DNA of 33,323 bases from an uncultured Chloracidobacterium sp. (lineage in GTDB: Bacteria > Acidobacteriota > Blastocatellia > Chloracidobacteriales > Chloracidobacteriaceae), in contig CALCKX010000021.1 of NCBI GenBank assembly GCA_937966115.1, positions 1 to 33,323 of the forward strand, given 5' to 3'. Below are positions 7,018 to 15,195 of this stretch, in pieces. Position 1 is the stretch's first letter. Every line of letters starts with the position of its first letter. The notes below the pieces were generated by a model. The model saw only the letters and a list, made by a program, of their open reading frames with translations, was not told where the DNA came from and ran no database searches. The position numbers and the translations under genes are program-made.

Positions 7018-9149
7018 CGCGGCGCGGCTTCCTGCTGTGGTTACTCGTCGCCATAGGATGCCTAGGATCGGTTGGGGGCGCGCCGACCGATGATCCGCTC
7101 GACGTTCTCGACTACCAAATCGACGCGGAAATCATCCCGGCGATGCAGACCCTTGTGGCGCGCGCCAAAGTCACCCTGGATGCCGCCCGCCCCAGGCAGT
7201 CCGTCGTGCTGGAGTTCAACGGCGCGCTGGAAGTCAAGCGCGTGCTGGACGAGCGCCTCCAGCCGCTGTCGTTTACGCAGGATCGCCTCCGCGACCTTGA
7301 CCTGCGGATCGCGTTGCCGCAGGCGACGACGCCGGGCACGCCCTTCACCATCATTGTGGAGTATGTCGGGCAGTTGCTTTCGGCGGAAGGCGGCGTTTTG
7401 GCCAGCAAGCGCCTGGCCTACGTCGGAACGGACGGCGCGGCGTATCTGCTCTATGGCGGGCGCTGGTTTCCTTTTCACGGCTACGCCGCGGATGCCGCGA
7501 CCTTTACGCTGAACCTCGCCGTTCCCGACGGGCTGACGGTGGTTGGTTATGGCTTTCAAGGCAAGCAGCCGATCACGGGGCCGGGCGTGCCCGCGCTGGA
7601 GCCGGAGCGCCGACCGGCGCCGCCAGCCGCGCCGCCGCGCCCGCGCCCGCGCCGGCCGGGCGCGATGTCGCGCGCATCGGTTTCGCCCGCGCCGTCGCTC
7701 GCGCCGGCGCAAGCCGCGCCCGCGCTGCCGAGCGGGACGGGGCCGCGCGCGCGCTGGACTTTCGCCTCCGCGCGGCCCGTCCTGTTTGGAAACCTCGCCG
7801 TCGGTCGGTATCAAGCGCAGACGCGACAGCAGGGCGACACGGAGGTGCGCGTTTACGCCCGCCCCGGCAATGAGACGCGCGCGGCGGCGTATGCCGAGAT
7901 TGCGGCGCTGGCGCTCGCGCGCTATGAGCGAAGCTTTGGGCGCTATGCCCAGGGGCCGACGCTGAGCTTCGTCGAGATAGACGATGAAAGCCTCGACAGC
8001 TCGACGACCGCCGGCGTGACGCTGCTTGCCGGACGGGTTTTTCAGGCGCGGACGCCGCCGCGCGAGCTGCTTTGCCGCGAAGTCGCTTTCCAGTGGTGGG
8101 GGCAAGGCGTCTTGCTCAAGTCGTTCGATGATGCCTGGCTGTCGCAGGGCCTGGCGACGTACGCCTATATGCTCGCCGAGGAAGACCGGCGGAACGAAGG
8201 CGAGCTGCGCGAGTTGGCGCGGGAAATTCTGGAGCGGGCGCTGGCGTTTGAATCGCAGGCGTCGCTTCGCCGCGCGCCGACCGAGCTCGATGATCAATCG
8301 GCGGCCTATCGCTCGATCATGTTCTACAAAGGCGCGTTCGTGTTTCGCATGCTGCGCGGCTTTTTGGGCGACGAGACGTTTTTTCGGCTCTTGACGACCT
8401 ATTACGCGCAGTATCTTGGCCAAAATGTCAGCCTGGCCGATTTTGAAAGCTTGACAACCCGGATTGCCGGTCAGGATATGCGCTGGTTTTTCGCCCTGTG
8501 GGTGGATTCGACCGGCGTGCCCGAGTTCGTCCCGGATTACAAAATCCTGCGCGTCGCCGGCGGCGGGTACCGCATGCGCGGCACGCTCGAGCAAAACCTC
8601 GAAGGCTTTCGCCTGGCAGTGGATGTGACGCTTGAAGCCAAGGGCGGCAGCGAGCGGGCCACGCTTCAGTTCAACGGCCGGGAAGCGAGCTTTAGCCTGG
8701 CCGCCAGCTCCGAGCCGCGCGACCTGCTGATTGACCCGGATATCAAAATCCTGCGCATTTCAGACGAGTTGCGCGTCGCCGTCGTCGTGCGCCGGGGCAT
8801 TCAGCAGGCTGAGGACGGCGAATTCGCCGAAGCCCAGCAGCAGTTCGAGTCCGCCATTCGGGTTAACCGCCGCAGTAGCTGGGCATGGTACAATCTCGGA
8901 CTGCTGTACCTAAGCCAGCGAAACTATGAAAAGGCCCGCGACGCCTTTGACGAGGCGCTGGACGGCGACCTGCGCCCGCGCTGGGTGGAGTCTTGGTCCG
9001 CGCTCAAAAAAGGCAACGCTTACGATGCGCTGGGGCAGCGCGACCGCGCCGTGGCCGAGTATAAAAAGGTCATTGACGCCGGCGATGACGCGGCGGCGCG
9101 CGAGCAGGCCCAGCGGTATCTCGAGCGCCCCTATCGGCCGGAGCCGTAA
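6993..9149 (+). CDS. M1-peptidase-like protein without zinc ligands, with C-terminal TPRs
   Basis: This 718-residue protein begins with a signal or anchor segment (RRGFLLWLLVAIGCLGSVGG). An N-terminal beta domain follows, then a Pro/Arg-rich linker (about 203-250), an M1 aminopeptidase-like region and TPR helices (about 600-710). In M1 enzymes zinc is bound by HExxH-x18-E. Here the aligned residues are Arg362-Glu-Val-Ala-Phe366 before QWWG, and Gln385 in WLSQGLATY. All three ligands are replaced, while the surrounding fold signature (QWWG, FYKGAFVFRML) is kept. It is therefore probably a non-catalytic exported scaffold. The ATG at 6993 has AAGGTGG upstream and lies inside the ubiD end; an upstream start would overlap much further. 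The cytochrome gene follows after 9 bp. Confidence 0.85.
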   Translation: MARAFWQVTRRGFLLWLLVAIGCLGSVGGAPTDDPLDVLDYQIDAEIIPAMQTLVARAKVTLDAARPRQSVVLEFNGALEVKRVLDERLQPLSFTQDRLRDLDLRIALPQATTPGTPFTIIVEYVGQLLSAEGGVLASKRLAYVGTDGAAYLLYGGRWFPFHGYAADAATFTLNLAVPDGLTVVGYGFQGKQPITGPGVPALEPERRPAPPAAPPRPRPRRPGAMSRASVSPAPSLAPAQAAPALPSGTGPRARWTFASARPVLFGNLAVGRYQAQTRQQGDTEVRVYARPGNETRAAAYAEIAALALARYERSFGRYAQGPTLSFVEIDDESLDSSTTAGVTLLAGRVFQARTPPRELLCREVAFQWWGQGVLLKSFDDAWLSQGLATYAYMLAEEDRRNEGELRELAREILERALAFESQASLRRAPTELDDQSAAYRSIMFYKGAFVFRMLRGFLGDETFFRLLTTYYAQYLGQNVSLADFESLTTRIAGQDMRWFFALWVDSTGVPEFVPDYKILRVAGGGYRMRGTLEQNLEGFRLAVDVTLEAKGGSERATLQFNGREASFSLAASSEPRDLLIDPDIKILRISDELRVAVVVRRGIQQAEDGEFAEAQQQFESAIRVNRRSSWAWYNLGLLYLSQRNYEKARDAFDEALDGDLRPRWVESWSALKKGNAYDALGQRDRAVAEYKKVIDAGDDAAAREQAQRYLERPYRPEP

Positions 9150-9158
9150 CGCGTCCCT

Positions 9159-10973
9159 ATGCTCTCGAAATCGGCTTTGCTCAAGCTTGGCATTCTCCTT
9201 GGCGGCAGCGCTCTGGCGGCGGCGCTCTGGCTGGCGTGGCGACAGCAAGTCGAGGGCTTGCGCGCCTACGCGCCGGACTTGTCGAGCGTCGCCTATGCCG
9301 GCTCGGAAAGCTGCCGGTCGTGTCACCAGGACCAATCGGATCACTGGTTGCAGTCGCATCACCATAAGATGACGCAGGCGGCGACGCCCGAAGCCGTGGT
9401 TGGCGACTTCAATGACGCGACCTATACCTACCAGGGCGTCACCTCGCGCATGTTTCGTCGAGGGGACGAGTTCTTCATGGAAACGCTCGACCCGAGCGGG
9501 CGCCTGGCAGTGGCGAAAATCGTCCGCGCCATCGGCTCGCGGCGCTTTCAGCAGTATGTCACGCAGGTCGGGACGACGTTCTACCGCCTGCCGATCGCCT
9601 GGAACATCGAGAAAAAGTACTGGTTCAACTTGCAAGGGCTTTTTCTGCACCCGGACTTGCCCGATTTCAGCCGCCACACCAGCGTGTGGAACAACAACTG
9701 CATTTTCTGCCACAACGTCAAGGGCAACCCTGGCTTAGACCTGAAGACCGGGCAGTTTACCGGCACCAAAGTCGAGGAGCTCGGCATCGGCTGCGAAGCC
9801 TGCCACGGCCCCGGACAACTCCATGTCGAGAAGAACCAAGCTTTCGGCTGGACGTGGCTGCGGCGCCAGGCCCGCGCCGACGACCCGACAATCGTCAACC
9901 AGGCGCGGCTCGATAAGCGCGCCAACACGCAGGTGTGCGGCCACTGCCATGGTCAACGCCTGCCGGTCGAAATCAACGACATCCGGGAGATCATGGCCAA
10001 GGGCGATCCCTACACGCCGGGCGAGGATTTGGCGAAGTATTACCGTCCGCTGGACATCACGACTCAGGTTGGCGACTACAGCTTCGCGCCGCGCTTCTAC
10101 CCCGACGGCACGCCGCGCCTGACGGCGTATGAGTATCAGGGGCTGCTGATGAGCAAGTGCCACACGGAAGGCGGGATGACCTGCGTGAGTTGCCACGACG
10201 TGCATAAGGGCCGCCAGCAATCGCTGATGCAGGACGAGATGCGCGGGAACCAGTCCTGCACGCAGTGCCACGCCAACATCGCCGCCAATGTGGAAGCCCA
10301 TACGCATCACCGGGCCGATGGGAGCGGGAGTTCCTGCTACGAATGCCACCGACCGCGCATCTCATTTGGCTTGCTGACCGCCAAGCGCACGCACCGCATC
10401 CTCAACCCGGAGCCGGACAAAAGCCTTTCAACGGAAATGCCCAACGGCTGCAACATGTGTCATCCCGGCGAAAGCGCCGAGTGGGCGGCGCGCTTCATGA
10501 CCCAGTGGTACGGCCCAAGGTACGCCCTTTCCAAAGCCAATGTCGCGCGCCCGGAAGCTAAGCTTTCGGAAATGACGCGGGCGCTGTTTAGCCGCGATCC
10601 TTCGGCGCGCATCACGGCCGCCTGGGCGTTGGGGACAAGCGGCGCCGACGGGCGGGCGCGCGATCGCAAGTGGGCGATTCCGTTTCTGATTGAGGCGTTA
10701 CGCGACACCTACCCGGCTGTGCGGTACTTTGCCTATGATGCCCTGCGAAGCGTTTCCGGCGAGGATTTTGGCTTCTTCTATCTCGCCGATGAGCGTGATC
10801 GGGAGGCGGTCATCGGGCGCTACGCCGCGTGGTGGCGAGCATTGCCCAAAGCGTCCGACTGGACGCGGCCAGCGAGCGTTCCGCTCGACGCCAACTGGCA
10901 AATTCCATCCGCGCAAATGACCGCCTTCCGCGCTGAACTCGCCAAAAGCTCCGCAATTGATATTGGCGAATGA
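9159..10973 (+). CDS. Membrane-anchored octahaem c-type cytochrome with HEAT-like tail
   Basis: This 604-residue protein has an uncleaved-looking N-terminal membrane helix (about 7-27). Eight CxxCH haem c sites follow, at Cys52, 181, 212, 260, 342, 367, 393 and 431. Extra histidines (HSHHHK-like cluster 66-70, His382-384) could be distal ligands. Residues about 475-560 look like HEAT-type helical repeats (ARITAAWALG, AVRYFAYDALRSV). It resembles the multihaem cytochrome c3/c554-like proteins of Acidobacteriota and Planctomycetes and should carry electrons on the outer face of the cytoplasmic membrane. The donor and acceptor are unknown. It is the last gene of the ubiD set, 9 bp behind the pseudo-peptidase, which suggests a shared assembly. 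Confidence 0.92.
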   Translation: MLSKSALLKLGILLGGSALAAALWLAWRQQVEGLRAYAPDLSSVAYAGSESCRSCHQDQSDHWLQSHHHKMTQAATPEAVVGDFNDATYTYQGVTSRMFRRGDEFFMETLDPSGRLAVAKIVRAIGSRRFQQYVTQVGTTFYRLPIAWNIEKKYWFNLQGLFLHPDLPDFSRHTSVWNNNCIFCHNVKGNPGLDLKTGQFTGTKVEELGIGCEACHGPGQLHVEKNQAFGWTWLRRQARADDPTIVNQARLDKRANTQVCGHCHGQRLPVEINDIREIMAKGDPYTPGEDLAKYYRPLDITTQVGDYSFAPRFYPDGTPRLTAYEYQGLLMSKCHTEGGMTCVSCHDVHKGRQQSLMQDEMRGNQSCTQCHANIAANVEAHTHHRADGSGSSCYECHRPRISFGLLTAKRTHRILNPEPDKSLSTEMPNGCNMCHPGESAEWAARFMTQWYGPRYALSKANVARPEAKLSEMTRALFSRDPSARITAAWALGTSGADGRARDRKWAIPFLIEALRDTYPAVRYFAYDALRSVSGEDFGFFYLADERDREAVIGRYAAWWRALPKASDWTRPASVPLDANWQIPSAQMTAFRAELAKSSAIDIGE

Positions 10974-11012
10974 GGGCGACGCTGGCGCGGAGCCTACCCG
11001 CCAACGACGCCG

Positions 11013-11045
11013 GCGCGAAATCGGGAGTCACGGGCGATTTCGCGC
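11013..11045. terminator. 11-bp perfect inverted repeat between convergent genes
   Basis: GCGCGAAATCG (11013-11023) and CGATTTCGCGC (11035-11045) pair exactly around an 11-nt loop. It lies between the stop of the cytochrome gene (10973) and the stop of the small membrane protein (11099), where a terminator used from both sides is expected. No T-run of note is present. Confidence 0.55.
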
Positions 11046-11098
11046 TCGCGCGGCGATGCGGCTTCGGTTTCGAGGGACCTCGGCAGTCGCCGGCTTCC

Positions 11099-11365
11099 TC
11101 ATTCCGCCGCTTGGAGCCGCATCTGGCTCAGGGCGGCGATTTCGAGCAAGCCGAGCGCGATGTTGGTCAGCCCAAGCCCGGTGATGGCGCCCCGGACGTA
11201 GCCGCTCTGAACAAGCGGCGCGAGATTGCCGCCCGGAAAGCGCGCCGTCAGCCAGAAAAGGAAGAAGTTATTTTCCCAGTAGCTCGTCCAGGGGATGATG
11301 GCGAGCAATAGTCCGACTTCGAAGCAGAGGGCGATGAAGAGGATGGCCGTGAGCTTGACGGACAT
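11099..11365 (-). CDS. Small two-helix membrane protein
   Basis: This 88-residue protein has two predicted membrane helices (about 5-25 and 60-80). They are joined by an exported-looking loop with PWTSYWENNFFLFW and an SGYVRGAITGLGLTN segment before helix 2. From memory, small proteins with W-NN-F and YVRGAxxGLG patterns recur in Acidobacteriota, without known function. It lies 36 bp behind the large TPR gene in the same direction and is probably co-transcribed with it. No strong Shine-Dalgarno precedes the ATG. Confidence 0.75.
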   Translation of the reverse strand: MSVKLTAILFIALCFEVGLLLAIIPWTSYWENNFFLFWLTARFPGGNLAPLVQSGYVRGAITGLGLTNIALGLLEIAALSQMRLQAAE

Positions 11366-11401
11366 GGCGCTTGCGGGGATGGCCCTGGCAGGGGGCGACG
11401 G

Positions 11402-14356
11402 TCAGCGCTTCGCGCGCTGGCGCAGCTCGGCGAGCTTTTCCGCGACTTCACGGTAGTTGATGTCCACGGCGTATACCATCTCGAAGACTTCAAGCGCCAA
11501 GTCGTAGCGTTCCATTTGCTCGTAGGCCAGGCCAAGGTCATAACGCATCGCTTGGTATTCGTCTTCCGTGCGTCCCGGCGCCTCGACCCCGCGCTTGAAC
11601 CATACGGTCGCCAGGTGCGGCTCGTTTTTCGCCATGAAGCACAGCCCCAGCATGTTGCACACCTGGAAGTAGTGCGGGTTCGGCGCGTTTGGATCGGTGC
11701 CGCGAAAGGCCGTTTGAAACTCCTCGATGGCTTCGTCGAAGAGGTCCATGTCCTTGTAGGCTAGACCTAGGTTGTAGTGCGTCTCGAAGTCGGGCGTCGC
11801 TTCGGCGTCCACCTCGACGCTTTGCTTGAACTCGTCGAAAACGTCCTGAAGCCCGGATTCGCCGAGCAGCAGCGAGCCTGACGGGGTGGCGTCGGTCGCC
11901 GGCTCGGCTTTTGGCGCGAGGTTGGTCACGGCTGGGGCGTCGAAGTGACCTAGCTCGAGTTCTTCGAGGGCTTTTTCCAGCTCGCTCACGAGACCGTTCA
12001 TGAGCGAGCCAATCGATTCCGGCTTGGAGATCGGCACTTCCGCTGGCTCGCCCGTCGCTATCGCCAGGCTGGCGAGATTCGTTTCCGGCGCGGCGGGCGG
12101 CGCTTGAACCTTGGCTAGAAGCGCCAAAATATCGGGGTGATTGGGGAAATCAATGCTCAGCTTGGCCAGGTTGTCGCGCGCAACGTCAAAGAAGCCCTGC
12201 CCAATGTAGAAATTCACCGCGTCCAACTGCTCCCGAAGCTTCGCCTCCGTCAGGACCTGGACCGAGTCGCTGGCAGGGCCCTTCGTCATGTCAAAAACCG
12301 GATCCTCGAGCGCGAACTGAGGCAATTTTTCCGGCGGAGTCGTGGTTGGGAAGTGAGCTGGCCCGCCATAGATGACTTCCGGCTGGGTCGTGAAGCCGCT
12401 GCCGCTCGTGTAGCCGAAATCCTGTCCCGGCAGGACCGGCGGCGGAACCGAGCCGCTGATGTCAATTTCGACTTCATCGGCGGATTGCGCCGCCGGCGCG
12501 CTAGGCGCGTCGGGCTGGCTAAACGTGCCAGAGAGGTCAAAGTCGGCGCTGGGTTGCGCGGCTGGCGCGAGCTGTTGCGCCTCGATCTTGAAGCGCTGGC
12601 TTTGAGCGTAGTTGCCGCGCTGGGCGTAAATGTCGGAAACTGCTAGGGCATGCCGACTGGCGGCTTCCCGTTGCTCGTTTTCCAGGTAGAGATTCTTGAG
12701 CATCAAGCGAATCTCGATGCTGTCTGGAGACTGCGCGATGGCTTCCTCGAGCAGCTCGATGGACTTGTCGGCAAAGCCGAGTTGGGCGAACCGTTCAGCG
12801 TCCGCCTTGAGGCGCAGCACGGCTTCGGGAAGCGACTCCGAAGGCGTCGCCGGCGGGGCGACGAATCCGCCGCTCTGGAAGCCGTTGAAGCCGCCGTAGC
12901 CTGGACTCAGGCTTGGCGGCGGGGGCGTCCCGAAGTTGGTTGTTTGAGCGCCGCCCGTGAAGTCGAACCCGCCGCCGCCAAAGGATTCCGCCGCGGGCTG
13001 CAAGGGGGCGAAGCCGGACCCCGAAGTGTAGCCAAAGTCCATCCCCGGGCTAGGCGGCGACAGAAAGTCCGGGTTGCTTGGCGGGGCGGTTGGAAGATCG
13101 ACGAACTCGACCCGCTGACCCACGCCGCCGGTGTAGATGGGCGCGTTGATGACGCGGTCGCGCTCGGCAATCGTCGGGCTGACGGCGACCTGAAAGCCGT
13201 ACGCCTGCATCTTTTCCAGGTGACTGGTTTCATTTGGCTCAAGCTCCACGAGCTGCTTGAGCGCCTTTTCGGCAATGTCGCGCTGCCCATGGCGCATGGC
13301 GGCGTCGGCCAGGTTGCTGAGCGCTTTGGGCAGCTCGCTGTTCTCGCCAAGGCGTTGGTAAATGGTCGCCAGACACTGCCGCGCCTTGATGTGGTGAGGG
13401 TCGAACTCGACGATGCGGTCGAGCAACTCCAGCCCGCGAGTTTCCTGACGCCGACTGATCATAGGCTCGATACACTTTTCGATGAGGTCGGCCGCCCGGT
13501 CATAGGCCCCGATGTCGACGAACTTCTGAGCCAGGGTCAGGAGGTACTCGAAGCGGCTTTTATCCGCGTCGAGCAGCTTGAGCAGCGCGACTTCGGCCGC
13601 GTCGAGCAGGTCGGCTTGCAGGTAGATGCGACCGCTGAGGATCAGCAAGTCCATGTCGTCCGGGCGTTGGCGCGTCACCTCGCTGAGGAGCGCCACGGCC
13701 CGGTTCGGATCACCCTGCTTGATGTAGATGGTGGCCAGCGAGTTGAGCGCCGGCGTGCTGGTCGGGTTCAGCTCTAGGACCCGCTGAAAGACTTGCTGCG
13801 CTTCGGCGAGATTCGACTTGCGAATCAGTTGCGCGCCGGCCGCGATGTAGGCCTCGATGGACTGTTCCGTCATGCCCTCGCGCTGGTAGTTTTCCGCCAG
13901 GCGCAGCCGGGCCGGCACATTTTCCGAGTCGAGATCGGCGACGCGTTGCAAAAGCTCGAGCGCCTTTCGGCTTTGGCCGTTTTTGGTGTAATAGTCAGCA
14001 AGCTCCAGGTACTGCTTGCGCGCTTCCACCATCAGGTTCTGGCGGATGTAAAGCTCGGCCAGCTTGAGCGCGACATCGGCGTTTCCAGGGGTCAGCTTGT
14101 GGATTTTCTTGTACACCGCGATGGCGCGCGGCGTATGCCCATCGCGGAGCGTGGCTTCAGCCAGCTTGACGAAGGTGATTACCGCGTCATCATTGCGCCC
14201 GTCACGCACATACAAGTCGCCGAGGATATTGAGCAAGTTGGTGTCGCCAGGATTTGACACGACCAAGTTCTCATATTCCTTGATCGCGGGCTTGATTTTG
14301 CCTTGCTGCACGAGCCGCTCGGCTTTTTTCAAATCATTGGCTTTTGTGTAGGACAT
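11402..14356 (-). CDS. Large tetratricopeptide-repeat protein with repeated linker motif
   Basis: The start at 14356 has GGGAG 7 nt upstream and gives a 984-residue cytosolic protein. An alternative ATG at 14413 lies only about 10 nt from the predicted transcription start, so it is unlikely. Residues 1-385 are a run of TPR hairpins (e.g. PAIKEYENLVVSNPGDTNLL). Residues 395-505 are a Gly/Pro/Phe-rich linker, 506-600 a second TPR block, 600-690 a second linker, 700-750 another helical pair, and 855-980 a last TPR block starting ETHYNLGLAYKDM. Each of the two linkers contains the motif PGxDFGYTSGSGF (437-449 and 643-655). TPR proteins scaffold complexes, and this multi-block form recalls motility or secretion scaffolds, but the partners are unknown. 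Confidence 0.9.
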   Translation of the reverse strand: MSYTKANDLKKAERLVQQGKIKPAIKEYENLVVSNPGDTNLLNILGDLYVRDGRNDDAVITFVKLAEATLRDGHTPRAIAVYKKIHKLTPGNADVALKLAELYIRQNLMVEARKQYLELADYYTKNGQSRKALELLQRVADLDSENVPARLRLAENYQREGMTEQSIEAYIAAGAQLIRKSNLAEAQQVFQRVLELNPTSTPALNSLATIYIKQGDPNRAVALLSEVTRQRPDDMDLLILSGRIYLQADLLDAAEVALLKLLDADKSRFEYLLTLAQKFVDIGAYDRAADLIEKCIEPMISRRQETRGLELLDRIVEFDPHHIKARQCLATIYQRLGENSELPKALSNLADAAMRHGQRDIAEKALKQLVELEPNETSHLEKMQAYGFQVAVSPTIAERDRVINAPIYTGGVGQRVEFVDLPTAPPSNPDFLSPPSPGMDFGYTSGSGFAPLQPAAESFGGGGFDFTGGAQTTNFGTPPPPSLSPGYGGFNGFQSGGFVAPPATPSESLPEAVLRLKADAERFAQLGFADKSIELLEEAIAQSPDSIEIRLMLKNLYLENEQREAASRHALAVSDIYAQRGNYAQSQRFKIEAQQLAPAAQPSADFDLSGTFSQPDAPSAPAAQSADEVEIDISGSVPPPVLPGQDFGYTSGSGFTTQPEVIYGGPAHFPTTTPPEKLPQFALEDPVFDMTKGPASDSVQVLTEAKLREQLDAVNFYIGQGFFDVARDNLAKLSIDFPNHPDILALLAKVQAPPAAPETNLASLAIATGEPAEVPISKPESIGSLMNGLVSELEKALEELELGHFDAPAVTNLAPKAEPATDATPSGSLLLGESGLQDVFDEFKQSVEVDAEATPDFETHYNLGLAYKDMDLFDEAIEEFQTAFRGTDPNAPNPHYFQVCNMLGLCFMAKNEPHLATVWFKRGVEAPGRTEDEYQAMRYDLGLAYEQMERYDLALEVFEMVYAVDINYREVAEKLAELRQRAKR
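12392..12430 (-). repeat. Second copy of the linker motif PGxDFGYTSGSGF
   Basis: Encodes residues 643-655 of the TPR protein. It shares 12 of 13 residues with the copy at 13010-13048, but differs by synonymous change in seven codons, including AGC versus TCN serines. Confidence 0.7.
13010..13048 (-). repeat. First copy of the linker motif PGxDFGYTSGSGF
   Basis: Encodes residues 437-449 of the TPR protein, in the disordered linker after the first TPR block. The variable third residue is Met here and Gln in the other copy. Confidence 0.7.
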
Positions 14357-14429
14357 GGCGCTGCTCCCGTCGCGGTAAACGCCGCCGATGATTTTGCGAC
14401 GACGGAGGCTCAAGGGTAGTTAGGCTGTG

Positions 14430-14458
14430 AACCTAACATAAGGGACACGGGGTGTCAA
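14430..14458 (-). promoter_or_regulatory. Sigma70-like promoter of the TPR gene
   Basis: On the minus strand a consensus -35 TTGACA (14458-14453) is 17 bp from TAGGTT (14435-14430). Transcription would begin near 14423, giving a leader of about 67 nt to the ATG at 14356 and supporting that start. The upstream 14460-14507 is AT-rich for this genome and could be an UP-like element. Confidence 0.7.
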
Positions 14459-14507
14459 ACGTCGGCAATTGTCGAGCAACTTTCCTTTAATCAATAGATT
14501 AGATTGC

Positions 14508-15146
14508 TTATTCAAAGAGCCTGGGGCAAGGCGCGACGCCCCGAAACGTCAGCCGGTGCGCCGGGCATGGCCCGTGCTGTCGGAGCGCCTGCCAATGGTA
14601 GGCCGTTCCGTACCCCTTGTGACGCGCGAATCCATACGCTGGGTATTGCGCGTCCAGCGCGGTCATGAGGCGGTCGCGGCGCGTCTTGGCGACAATCGAG
14701 GCCGCGGCAATCGAGGCGCAGCGGGCGTCGCCCTTCACGATGGCGCGCTGCGGCAGCGCCAGCTCCGGCAAGGCGAGGGCGTCGAGCAGCGCGAATTCCG
14801 CCTCTGGCGCCAGGGCGGCGAGGGCTTGCCGCAGCGCCTGCCGAGTGGCTTCGAGAATGTTGATCCGATCGATGACATCGGCGTCCACGACGCCAACGCC
14901 GACGCTGCGCGCCGCCGTCTCGATGACGGCGCAGAGCTGCTCGCGCCGCGCTGGCGAAAGCCGCTTGGAGTCGTCGAGGCCGGGCGGGACGCGCGCCGGG
15001 TCGAGGATGACCGCGGCCGCGACGACCGGTCCCGCCCAGGCGCCGCGCCCAGCCTCGTCCGCGCCGGCCACCTGCGTTAGCCCCTGCGCCCAGAGCGCCG
15101 CTTCAAACTCGGTTGTCGGCAGCTTCCGCCGCGCCCTTCCTGTCAT
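14508..15146 (-). CDS. rnhB: Ribonuclease HII
   Basis: This 212-residue RNase HII removes ribonucleotides and RNA primers from RNA-DNA hybrids. The catalytic carboxylates are visible: Asp30-Glu31 in GADEAGRG, Asp122 in LLDAL, and Asp140 in the KGDARCASIAAASIVAK block (138-154). A C-terminal YGFARHKGYGT segment is also typical. It lies 49 bp downstream of the zinc-ribbon gene in the same direction. A 15-bp tandem duplication occupies its immediate leader. Confidence 0.96.
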   Translation of the reverse strand: MTGRARRKLPTTEFEAALWAQGLTQVAGADEAGRGAWAGPVVAAAVILDPARVPPGLDDSKRLSPARREQLCAVIETAARSVGVGVVDADVIDRINILEATRQALRQALAALAPEAEFALLDALALPELALPQRAIVKGDARCASIAAASIVAKTRRDRLMTALDAQYPAYGFARHKGYGTAYHWQALRQHGPCPAHRLTFRGVAPCPRLFE

Positions 15147-15149
15147 TCG

Positions 15150-15179
15150 CCGCTCGCTAAGCAGCCGCTCGCTAAGCAG
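15150..15179. repeat. 15-bp tandem duplication just upstream of rnhB
   Basis: CCGCTCGCTAAGCAG occurs twice without a gap (15150-15164, 15165-15179). It starts 4 bp from the rnhB ATG and so duplicates the region where the ribosome site lies. On the minus strand each unit carries GCGAGCGG, at best a weak Shine-Dalgarno. Confidence 0.6.
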
Positions 15180-15195
15180 TCGCCTTGCGCGTCCA

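Noticed and set aside
7062-8594. A 510-codon minus-strand frame opposite the M1-like gene
   Set aside because: It is antisense to a protein with clear domains and has the Arg/Gln/His-rich composition of shadow frames in GC-rich DNA.
12650-13777. A 375-codon plus-strand frame inside the TPR gene
   Set aside because: It is antisense to well-formed TPR repeats and has no ribosome site or domain.
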